64,000 nucleotides of DNA from DASSFG01 sp035547915 (lineage in GTDB: Bacteria > Planctomycetota > Planctomycetia > Pirellulales > JAICIG01). The notes under the pieces are model-generated. The model searched no databases, was not told the DNA's origin, and saw only the letters and a list, made by a program, of their open reading frames with translations. The first letter of the stretch is position 1. Every line of letters starts with the position of its first letter. The stretch covers positions 124,001-188,000 of the forward strand of contig DASZTS010000023.1 in NCBI GenBank assembly GCA_035547915.1, given 5' to 3'. The translations under genes were made by a program, and so were the position numbers. Of the stretch, positions 35,786 to 43,458 are shown piece by piece.

Positions 35786-36652
35786 TCAGGCGGGCAATGT
35801 TGGCTTGCGGTGGAACGGACGCACGCCCGTCTTGGTGGGAACCAGGTGCGGTTCTGCATCATTGGGGGCCGCGGCAGACGACTTCGCCTCCAGCAGCTTT
35901 TGGGCCAGGTCGCGAAACCGTTCCAGTCCCCGCCGTTCACGGTCGCCCAGGTAGAAATAGAGGTTGTCGCGCAGATACGAAACACACTGAGGCCGAGACA
36001 GGCCGAGCGGAGCCGCTTCGCTGGCGGCAATCACCTCGAGGTTCGCCAACCCCAGATCGCGCGCCGCCGACAACGACGTTTCCAGCTCACCGGCTTCGAA
36101 TCCCGGCCGTGCAACCCACATGGCGAAGACGAAGGGAAGCCCGGTCCAGCGACACCATTCGTCCCCCAGGTCCCAAACCTCGGCGAACGGCCCGCCGGGC
36201 GAGTGCATGGCCCGATCGCCGATGACGAGCACCGCGTCGCTTTCGACGTCCGACACTCCGGCGCCGATGGCCAGCGGGCGCAGTTCAGGTTCCAACCCAT
36301 ACCGCTCTTTGAGCAAGATGCGGATGAGTGCGACGCTGGTGCGTGAACCCTCGTCGAGCGCCAGCGTGCGAATCCGTTCGACGGGCACCCGGCTGAACAA
36401 CTTGACCGAGAGCACCGGCCCGCGACAGGCGATGCAGGCGTCCGACACGATCGTGTAGGCGGGATCTTGCAGGTACTCGATCGATGGGATCAGCGCGATG
36501 TCGAGCGTGCCTCCGGCCAACCCGTCGGCCAGGCGGCTGGGCAGGTCGAGCACCAACTCGGCGTTCGGCGCAAGATCGGCCAGGCCGAAAATCAGCGGCT
36601 TGGTGTTCAGGTACCGGACGGCGCCGATTCTTTGCTTTACATCGTTCTGCAT
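35786..36652 (-). CDS. mqnA: Chorismate dehydratase MqnA
   Basis: The 288-residue periplasmic-binding-protein-fold enzyme converts chorismate to 3-[(1-carboxyvinyl)oxy]benzoate, the first step of the futalosine pathway. It opens RIGAVRYLNTKPLIFGL, then DIALIPSIEYLQDP, a strong MqnA signature, and FVFAMWVARPG. I start at ATG 36652 (MQNDVKQRIG); the frame is open to 36802 but the conserved part begins here. The C-terminus is extended by about 25 Ala/Pro-rich residues. It is the first gene of an mqnA-mqnC operon and divergent from the signal-peptidase-like gene, with about 245 bases between them. Confidence 0.92.
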   Translation of the reverse strand: MQNDVKQRIGAVRYLNTKPLIFGLADLAPNAELVLDLPSRLADGLAGGTLDIALIPSIEYLQDPAYTIVSDACIACRGPVLSVKLFSRVPVERIRTLALDEGSRTSVALIRILLKERYGLEPELRPLAIGAGVSDVESDAVLVIGDRAMHSPGGPFAEVWDLGDEWCRWTGLPFVFAMWVARPGFEAGELETSLSAARDLGLANLEVIAASEAAPLGLSRPQCVSYLRDNLYFYLGDRERRGLERFRDLAQKLLEAKSSAAAPNDAEPHLVPTKTGVRPFHRKPTLPA

Positions 36653-36896
36653 GGAAGGTTCGTATTTTAGCGGGCGTTTGCGGCGGAAACCATTGCCTTC
36701 TCGCACGAATCTAATCCCTAAACCGCATTCGCCGCGGCCGACTAACAGACCCATCGCGGCGTCTTTTGTCGGCCGGATGCGACGCGACACCGAACGGCCC
36801 ACCGGTTGGCCAGCGTGCTTGCGGCTGGAGCATCGCGCCGATTCAGGCTATTCTGCAAGTGGCTGGCCAGTGTCATTTCACCCCCCTACAACAATC

Positions 36897-37796
36897 ATGA
36901 GCATCGCCCCCAGCCCGTTGGTTACTTCCACCAGCGAATCCAACCTGACCGAAGAAAAGCAACTCCGTGCCCGCGCTCGTCGTCGCGCCCTGTTTTGTCC
37001 AGGGGCCGGTTGGGCTCTGCTGGGTTATGCCAATCGCGGCTTGGCGGTGCTCGCGGGCTTCGTCGCCTGTTGGGCGGCCATCGTCTGGATGGTACTAACG
37101 CTCAGTCCGGCGAGCATATGGAGCGCGGCCATCGGCACGCTGTTCGCCTTGGTAGCCTGGATCGCCGAACTGTTCGATATCGGTTGGTGCCGGGTACGGC
37201 CGGGCGGTGACGGTCTGCTTGTTCGCCGATTCGGTCTGATCACCTTCGCGTCGTGCGCCGCGTTATTGGTCCCTCCGCTGCTCGTGGCCAGTCACTTTGG
37301 CATGACCGAGGTCATCGGCGACGGCATGTGGCCGACCATCGAATCGGGTGAACGGCTGGTCTTTCACCGCCATGTCGCCGACCGCGATCTCAAGGAAGGG
37401 ACGGTGGTGCTCTACCGCGTCCCTCCCCGGACCAAGGCGGCCTTGCCCGGTGAGTTGGTGGTGGCGCGCATCCTCGCGGCGCCCGATGATGAATTGTCGA
37501 TCGAACGTGAGCATTATCTGGTGAACGGCGAGGTAAGCCGGTACCGGATCACGATGGTGACTCCCGTCGAATTAACGGTGCCGCCCAAGCCCAAAACCTT
37601 GACTGTGCCGGACAACCGCTATTTTGTCGTGCAAGACTGCCAGACGACGGGCACGGGCAATCGGCAACGCAACAAACAACAGGCCGACAAGCAACAGCTC
37701 GACAGTCGGCAGATCGGCTGGGTGCGCCGCATCGATATCGTCAGCACGCGGCTCTTTCACTTCGGCGGCAGCGGATTGTTGCGGCCCGTCGAGTAG
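36897..37796 (+). CDS. Signal peptidase I-like protein without catalytic Ser and Lys
   Basis: The 299-residue protein has about three N-terminal membrane segments (residues 35-66, 70-95, 112-132) and a C-terminal S26-type domain. Active enzymes carry a GxSMxPT box with the nucleophilic Ser; here it reads VIGDGMWPT with Gly (G143). The general-base Lys box, usually VKRVIG, is VARILA with Ala (A190). Both catalytic residues are therefore replaced, so the protein is likely inactive as a classical signal peptidase. The beta-core around RLVFHRHV and TVVLYRVPP is conserved. The start is ATG 36897. It is monocistronic, between divergent mqnA and a convergent secreted hypothetical. K180 nearby is not in the equivalent place. 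Confidence 0.75.
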   Translation: MSIAPSPLVTSTSESNLTEEKQLRARARRRALFCPGAGWALLGYANRGLAVLAGFVACWAAIVWMVLTLSPASIWSAAIGTLFALVAWIAELFDIGWCRVRPGGDGLLVRRFGLITFASCAALLVPPLLVASHFGMTEVIGDGMWPTIESGERLVFHRHVADRDLKEGTVVLYRVPPRTKAALPGELVVARILAAPDDELSIEREHYLVNGEVSRYRITMVTPVELTVPPKPKTLTVPDNRYFVVQDCQTTGTGNRQRNKQQADKQQLDSRQIGWVRRIDIVSTRLFHFGGSGLLRPVE

Positions 37797-37820
37797 CGAC
37801 TTTCTGTCGTCGATGCCAGC

Positions 37821-39125
37821 TTACTCCGGCCGGCCCAGAGGCAAAGGCACGTCGCGGAAGACGATCTCCAGCTCGCGCTGCGAACGAATGCGCGGATAGT
37901 GGAACCGCAGCTGCTGCGGCTGGCCGTGCACGTCGTCACCGACGAAGCTCAGTTTCACCAGCGCCGCCTGATCGGAAATGGAGTTGGTCTGCCCCTGCTT
38001 ACGGAAGGGCCGACCGTGCTCGTCGAACAGCTCGATCTCGTTCTCGCAGAAGATCAGATCGGCCGGGTCGGAAACGACGCTCTCCGAGACGATCCGCAAC
38101 GTCAACTCGCAGCGCGGGCCCGGCGACATCGTCATCGCCTCGACAACCAGTTCCAGGTCGTCTTGAAAATGGGGAGCGGTCGAGGCCAGGTCTTCGACGT
38201 CGATGTGCGACATGTCTCCGACCACGATCAGCTCCCACTTGAGCCGTATGGTCTTCAACAGGGTCGACGATGTGGCGGGAGGCTGCATCCGCAGGTTCAG
38301 CGACACCTGCCGCGTCGACGGCCCGGCGATGTTCCAACCGCTGGTGGTCGATTGACCGCTCAGGCGGACGCCGCGATCGGTCACGGCCTCCACCAGTTCC
38401 GGCTGTAGCCGGTAGGCCACCAGCCGGAAGCGGTCCTCCCAGATCGCCTGTAGGTCGAACTGGAACGAGTGTGTCTTGTCGGACGAGTGTTGCTCGTAGT
38501 CGAGTTCCTCACTGAACAACCGCCGCGCGCGATTGATCTGTACCTTCACGGGGCCGGCGTAGGCCACCGGATATCTGCCCGACGACCCGGCGACCACCAC
38601 CAACCCCGGATTGCGCGTGTCGAAGTGCGGTCGCACACGGTTGCCGCTCTGCTGGCAAAGCTGATCGACGACCAACCAGAAAGGTGCCGACGAATGGTCG
38701 AGATCGACCGGCCGATCCTTGAACACTCCATATTCGTCGCCGACGAGCAGCCGGTTGCCCGACTGCCGCGCAATCATTGCCAACCCTTCCGAGGCGGCCA
38801 CTTGCTTGAGGCGACAATCGACGGCGGAGGCGAGCCAGAGTTCGTCCTCGTTCAATCTGCGCAGGAGTTGCTTGGCCCGTAGTCGCACCTCGGGGTCGTC
38901 GCCGGTGGCGGCGACTTCCAGTTGCGCGCGGGCGGCGACCGCCAACCCGGCCAATTCATCGCTGGCGACGACCCGGTCGGCATAAGAGCCGCTGGCGAGC
39001 CGCTCGATGAGCCTCGCTACGCGTATTTCGGCGTCCGGCTCCGCGCCCGGCAGCCCGCGGCCGAGCAGGGCGACCGCACACGCGCAGCCACCGATCACCA
39101 TTCGGCATTGAGAACGAACAGACAT
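37821..39125 (-). CDS. Secreted hypothetical protein
   Basis: The 434-residue protein has a signal peptide (MSVRSQCRMVIGGCACAVALLGRG; cleavage probably after residues such as GAEPD, near residue 28) and no recognised domain. About residues 35-95 form helices with charged Ala-rich pairs that resemble a HEAT-type repeat ('ASDELAGLAVAARAQLE'). Residues 100-200 ('LLVGDEYGVFKDRPVDLD') have a beta-rich pattern seen in planctomycete proteins of unknown role. It is convergent with the peptidase-like gene and upstream of the permease in the same direction, separated by about 220 bases. Confidence 0.6.
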   Translation of the reverse strand: MSVRSQCRMVIGGCACAVALLGRGLPGAEPDAEIRVARLIERLASGSYADRVVASDELAGLAVAARAQLEVAATGDDPEVRLRAKQLLRRLNEDELWLASAVDCRLKQVAASEGLAMIARQSGNRLLVGDEYGVFKDRPVDLDHSSAPFWLVVDQLCQQSGNRVRPHFDTRNPGLVVVAGSSGRYPVAYAGPVKVQINRARRLFSEELDYEQHSSDKTHSFQFDLQAIWEDRFRLVAYRLQPELVEAVTDRGVRLSGQSTTSGWNIAGPSTRQVSLNLRMQPPATSSTLLKTIRLKWELIVVGDMSHIDVEDLASTAPHFQDDLELVVEAMTMSPGPRCELTLRIVSESVVSDPADLIFCENEIELFDEHGRPFRKQGQTNSISDQAALVKLSFVGDDVHGQPQQLRFHYPRIRSQRELEIVFRDVPLPLGRPE

Positions 39126-39344
39126 GCGCCCGACCCGGCAAGATTTGTTGGCCGTTTCGAACGAGGGCCAAGTCGATTGGCGACGTTCACGGCCGCTTTG
39201 GTGTCGGAGCCGGAAAGACGCTGTTCCGCGCCGCTCAGGTTTGGCGAATCAAAGAGGTGGCAAGCGGGGACAGGCCCGTCCTGGGCCCGAGTTTTCTGGG
39301 CGTTGCGGGCGGGAAGGTAGAGGCTCTGCTCGGGTAAGTCAAGA

Positions 39345-42300
39345 TCATTCCCCCCGCAGGGCCGGCAACAGCGGGGTGGCGAGCGCCGCGCGCACGGCCG
39401 TCAAACCGGCCGCCAATCCGACGACGATCACCAGCGACAACGTCACGCCGAGCGACCGCCAGGGGAGCGAAGCGCCGCCGCTCGCCAGGTGTGGCCAGAC
39501 CGCGACGAGCGCTGCCACAATGCCCACCGCGAGCCCCGACAAGAGCAGCAAACCGTTCTCGATCATCACCAGGCGACCGAGCAAGGCGCGAGGGAAGCCG
39601 GCGGCGCGCAGCAATGCCAACTCGCCGCGCCGCTCGAGCACGTTGCGCAGTTGCACCACCGCCAACCCGAACGTGCCCAACAACAGGCCGAGGCCGCCCA
39701 AGCTTTGAAAGGTCGATAGGTAGGTGTTCTGCACGGCCGTCAGATCCCGCAGCCGGCTTTGGGTCGATTCGGCGTCGAAACCGAAATCGCCGAGCGTCCG
39801 CTCGAGTGCCGTCTCAGTCGCGGCGGCGTTTTCGAGCGGCACGTCGATCAAGAAGTAACGATAGCCGGTGATGTCGGGAAAATGCTGCAAGAAGGCTGAT
39901 TCAGATATCAAGAAATCACCTTGGAAGATACTGTTCTTGAGCAGCCCGACCACCTCGAGCGTGATGTGACCGCCCTGTCGGTCGGTCAGTTCGTACGTCG
40001 CTCCCAGCGGATTGCCGAACTCACCGCCGAGATGGAGGCTGTACATAGCCGTCGCCGCGTCGACCACCACCGGCACGCGGGCGCCTTCCTGTCCCGCGTC
40101 GGCCAGCGGCTTGTTCAACAGCAGCCACGGGTTGGCTCGTTCTGCGGCGGTCGTCGCCGTGCTGGCGGCCCATTCGAAACCGCCCCGCGCGATCAGCGAG
40201 GCCGGCACGCCCAACACGCGCGGTTGCCGCGGTTGATAGAGATTGAGGCAGCTCGCGTCGTCACCCGACCGGACCCGCAGCGAAAATATCTCGTTCCCCG
40301 CCAGCCTGTTTTCGTCGGCCGCCGAAAAGCCCAGATCGACCCGACCGTCGGGCGTGTTCAAATTCTGATACAACGGTTGATCGCTCTGGGCCAAGAGGGC
40401 GAACCCGCCGCCGCCGCTCGCCAGACGCGTGGTCGCCGCCGGCGGCTCGAGCCGGAAAGCGCTGACGGCCACGATCAGGAAGATCGCCGAGCCGACCAAC
40501 CCGATCGTCAGCGTACTGCGCCCCGGATTGCGAGCCCCGTTGCGCAGCGCCAATCGCCCGACCCCGGTCGACCCCGGCACGATCAAGGCGCCCGTCGCAC
40601 CGCCTCGCAGCCGTGCCCAACACCACGACAAGAGTGCGGTCAGCACTAGCGATCCGGAGCCGAAAAACGCCCCGGCTTGCGCTTCTCCTGAAAGCTTTCG
40701 GGCAACCACGGCGAGCGCCAACGCCGCAGCCAACGAAAGACCGGCGACGATGCGGCTGAGGCGCGTCCGCCGGGGCACGAGCGCGCCGGCCTCAATCGCT
40801 TGATTGGCCAGCAGCCGACGCACCGATACCCTGCTCATGCGCCATAGGCCCCAAACGATCGCCAGCAAAGAGACGGCCACGCCACTCGCAAAGCCCGTCG
40901 CCAGGCTCGGCGCCGTCACATAAAGGTGCAAAAAGGGCGTCGTGACCGCCGCCAACCACCAGCCGGGCGAACGTAGGCCGGCGAGCATCAACCAGGCGTA
41001 GCCGACACCGCACGCCGATCCTAGCAGTCCGCCCGCCAGCGCCACCGCCAGGCCCTCGGCCAACAACAACAGCCGCACTCGGCCGAGCGAGAAACCGATC
41101 GCCAGCAGCGTGCCGATCTCGCTCGCTCGCCGCTCGATTCCCAGCCGAAACAACAACGCCACCAGCATCACGGCCGACGCGATGATGAAGAAGCTGAAAC
41201 CGAGGAAGAGCTGATTGAAGTCCGTGGTTCCCCGGGCCGCCGCAAGTCCCTGCCGCTTCACCGGCTGAAAGGCGAAGCCGAGCGCCGACTTGTCACGGCC
41301 GAGCGCTTCTTCGAGCTGCTCGCTAAGATCGGCAGCCGTCAATCCCGCGTGCGTCGGAATGCGGATCGACGTGCTCTTGCCGAAACGGCTCGCCCACAGC
41401 CGCCGCCCCGTCTCCAGCGAGACGAACGCCTTGGGCGTAGCCCGATGGTCGTCCCAATATCGCTCGTCTTCGTCGTGCGGCGGTCTGGTGCGCACGCGGC
41501 TCGAGTCGTAGGGGAAGGGGGGATTCCAATTCGTCAGCGACTCCTTGTCGGTGACGCCGCGCAGTTCGGGCGTGAAATCGGGATCGGCCACCGCACCGCT
41601 CAACGGCACGACGCCGCGCAACGTGAACGAATGCGCCGTCTCGATCGACTCGCCGTGCGTGCTCTCGGGTTCGAAGTAGGTGAGACGGACGGTGTCACCG
41701 CGCTTCAATTCCACGCCCTGCTTCGCCAGGTCATCGGCCGCCCACGAGTTGAGGAGTATTTCGTCGTCCTTCAAGTCGACGATCTCTTCACCGTCGGTGG
41801 TGGTGAACGGGCCGAAGGGCGAAACATCGGTCAAGTCGAGCGCCGTCACCGTTGAATAAGGGATTTTGCCTCGATCGTCGGCACCGGCCAGCAGGTAGTT
41901 CGCCAGATAGGTGAGGGCCACCTGGGGGCGTTCCGCAGCGAAGGTCGCCAGCGCGGCCCGTTCGACGGCCGGGGGCAATACCATCCTCTCGCTGGTCAGG
42001 TTGTAGTATCCGAGCGGTGTCTCGTGCAGCGCGAGGCCGTAATCGGACAGCTTGGGTCGCAGCATGTCGCCCAGGCGGGCTTCGCTCGACGGCGCCGCCG
42101 GCTCGAGCGGAGCTTTGCCCGAAACCAGGATCGCATTGAGCCGATCGGGCTGATCGAGGGCCGACTGCAAATCCGTGAGTGCCAGGTAGGCGTTTCGCGG
42201 CGTCTGTTGGTTGGGCCGCAGACCGAATCGACCGAGCCCCTCGGCCGGAATGATTTCGGCCACGCGCAACCGCCGGCTGGCGATCAGTTCGGTCTTCTTG

Positions 42301-42815
42301 CCGAGCGGACTGTCGGGCGGAATGTCGTTCGGCAAGGGAAGCCGCACGACGACGTCGTCACCCACGCGGGCGGACAACTCGGCGGCGAGTGGTTCGTTGA
42401 GCGCGATCTCGCCTTCGGCTGGCCGCCGCGGGCCGCCGGGGCCGAGCTTTCCACTCCACAGATAGTCGCCGGCGGCGAGCAGCGTGACACGGTTGGCGCG
42501 AGAGCCCGAGTCGGGCTGGCTCACGCTCCCTTCGAGCAAGATGGCGGGCACCGCTTGGTCGAATTGCTCGCCGAATTCGGGCATGGCGTTCAACTCGGTG
42601 ACCAGCGCCGCACCGAACAGGTTGTCGCTCACCAGTACATCATCGATGCGGCCGAGGCGATCGAGCATCAGATGCCGCAGGCTCCCGCGCACCGAATCGC
42701 CGACCAGGAGCGCACCGCTGAGCACGGCCGTGCCGACCGCCACTCCCAGGCCGACGGCGATGTTCATCCGCCCGTGGTGCAAAAGAGTCGAAAGGATGAA
42801 TCGCCAGGAGGACAT
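39345..42815 (-). CDS. Large ABC transporter permease of the FtsX/MacB type
   Basis: The 1156-residue membrane protein has one N-terminal hydrophobic segment (NIAVGLGVAVGTAVLSGALL), a long extracytoplasmic domain of about 450 residues, a first FtsX unit around residues 530-660 (GFSFFIIASAVMLVALLF through LLAEGLAVALAGGLLG), a further extracytoplasmic region and a second FtsX unit at the C-terminus (LGLLLGTFGLAVVQLRN to GLAAGLTAVRAAL). This two-FtsX layout fits lipoprotein or macrolide-type exporters and mechanotransmission systems. No ATPase gene adjoins it, so the partner is elsewhere. Its start sits about 150 bases downstream of a truncated repressor gene whose promoter may now drive it. Confidence 0.85.
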   Translation of the reverse strand: MSSWRFILSTLLHHGRMNIAVGLGVAVGTAVLSGALLVGDSVRGSLRHLMLDRLGRIDDVLVSDNLFGAALVTELNAMPEFGEQFDQAVPAILLEGSVSQPDSGSRANRVTLLAAGDYLWSGKLGPGGPRRPAEGEIALNEPLAAELSARVGDDVVVRLPLPNDIPPDSPLGKKTELIASRRLRVAEIIPAEGLGRFGLRPNQQTPRNAYLALTDLQSALDQPDRLNAILVSGKAPLEPAAPSSEARLGDMLRPKLSDYGLALHETPLGYYNLTSERMVLPPAVERAALATFAAERPQVALTYLANYLLAGADDRGKIPYSTVTALDLTDVSPFGPFTTTDGEEIVDLKDDEILLNSWAADDLAKQGVELKRGDTVRLTYFEPESTHGESIETAHSFTLRGVVPLSGAVADPDFTPELRGVTDKESLTNWNPPFPYDSSRVRTRPPHDEDERYWDDHRATPKAFVSLETGRRLWASRFGKSTSIRIPTHAGLTAADLSEQLEEALGRDKSALGFAFQPVKRQGLAAARGTTDFNQLFLGFSFFIIASAVMLVALLFRLGIERRASEIGTLLAIGFSLGRVRLLLLAEGLAVALAGGLLGSACGVGYAWLMLAGLRSPGWWLAAVTTPFLHLYVTAPSLATGFASGVAVSLLAIVWGLWRMSRVSVRRLLANQAIEAGALVPRRTRLSRIVAGLSLAAALALAVVARKLSGEAQAGAFFGSGSLVLTALLSWCWARLRGGATGALIVPGSTGVGRLALRNGARNPGRSTLTIGLVGSAIFLIVAVSAFRLEPPAATTRLASGGGGFALLAQSDQPLYQNLNTPDGRVDLGFSAADENRLAGNEIFSLRVRSGDDASCLNLYQPRQPRVLGVPASLIARGGFEWAASTATTAAERANPWLLLNKPLADAGQEGARVPVVVDAATAMYSLHLGGEFGNPLGATYELTDRQGGHITLEVVGLLKNSIFQGDFLISESAFLQHFPDITGYRYFLIDVPLENAAATETALERTLGDFGFDAESTQSRLRDLTAVQNTYLSTFQSLGGLGLLLGTFGLAVVQLRNVLERRGELALLRAAGFPRALLGRLVMIENGLLLLSGLAVGIVAALVAVWPHLASGGASLPWRSLGVTLSLVIVVGLAAGLTAVRAALATPLLPALRGE

Positions 42816-42966
42816 AGGGAGGGTGTCGGGTTGATCGTTGGTTTATGGCCTCATTGTGCAAAGGCTGCCAGGCACCTGCCAAGGCCTTACTACGCGGATG
42901 GCAAGGGACGCGAGGGTATCCCGCCGGGAACGTACTTCCGAATGCTGTTGATCGGATACTTCGAGG

Positions 42967-43029
42967 CACGATGTTCATGATCTCGAGCTGCGTTTCGGAC
43001 AGCGTCGGGAGCTCTTTGTCTTTGCTCAC
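42967..43029 (-). pseudogene. 5' stump of a BlaI/MecI-family repressor gene
   Basis: A GTG start at 43029 with GGGGA just upstream begins a frame whose first 21 codons match the N-terminal region of BlaI/MecI/CopY repressors (LSETQLEIMNIV, where the family continues with a Trp of the winged helix). After codon 21 the similarity stops and the frame runs as unrelated sequence into the permease gene to 42640. So this is a start plus stub with the winged-helix body missing, most simply explained by deletion or replacement at about 42966. The promoter and two operator-like repeats directly upstream are intact. Confidence 0.7.
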
Positions 43030-43068
43030 GATTTTTCCCCAGATGGTTCCGCCGCGATGACAAGAAAC

Positions 43069-43113
43069 GACAGTTGTAGGCGCGTGTTACTGACAGTTGT
43101 AGGCGATTGTCAA
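43069..43113 (-). promoter_or_regulatory. Promoter with two BlaI-type operators
   Basis: Reading the minus strand, TTGACA (complement of 43108-43113) is a perfect -35; TAACAC (43084-43089) is a weak -10 at 18 bases. Two 14-base direct copies, GACAGTTGTAGGCG on the plus strand at 43069-43082 and 43092-43105, are 23 bases apart. Each contains GACA-N2-TGTA, a near-dyad matching the TACA-N2-TGTA half-site geometry of BlaI/MecI operators, one lying in the promoter spacer and the other at the expected start point. That placement would block RNA polymerase. The match to BlaI operators is inferred from known consensus. Confidence 0.6.
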
Positions 43114-43458
43114 GAGCAGGCGACCGAACTTTCAGCGGCAGGTGGCAATCGGCCCCGGCGGCAAAGCGGAAGCGAAGGGCGACTGCCTCACTTCGCGAGC
43201 TGCACTTGTCGGCCTTACTGCGAAACCGCGAAAGGCCTGGGGAAAGCAGCCTACAGGAATGAAGTTGCGGTTGCAGGCGTTGACGATCATCGGCGCCGTA
43301 AGGCGTCTATCTGCGATGGATTTTTTTGTATATTTCCCAAAAAACGGACTATCCACAAGATTCTATTCTCGCGTTATCCCCGCTGTTAGAATCGGGCTGG
43401 AACATCGGGCATTGCGACCCCTCATCGGGTCGCTTGGCGGAGAGGGAAGTGGAATCCC
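43114..43458. other. Non-coding stretch with a stem-loop at its end
   Basis: No gene is supported here; open frames on the plus strand lack ribosome-binding sites and family motifs. An AT-rich block (about 43319-43366) interrupts otherwise GC-rich sequence and may hold a promoter. GCGACCC (43414-43420) and GGGTCGC (43427-43433) form a perfect 7-bp stem with a 6-base loop, 25 bases before the start of the following kinase gene, placed in its leader. Confidence 0.5.
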
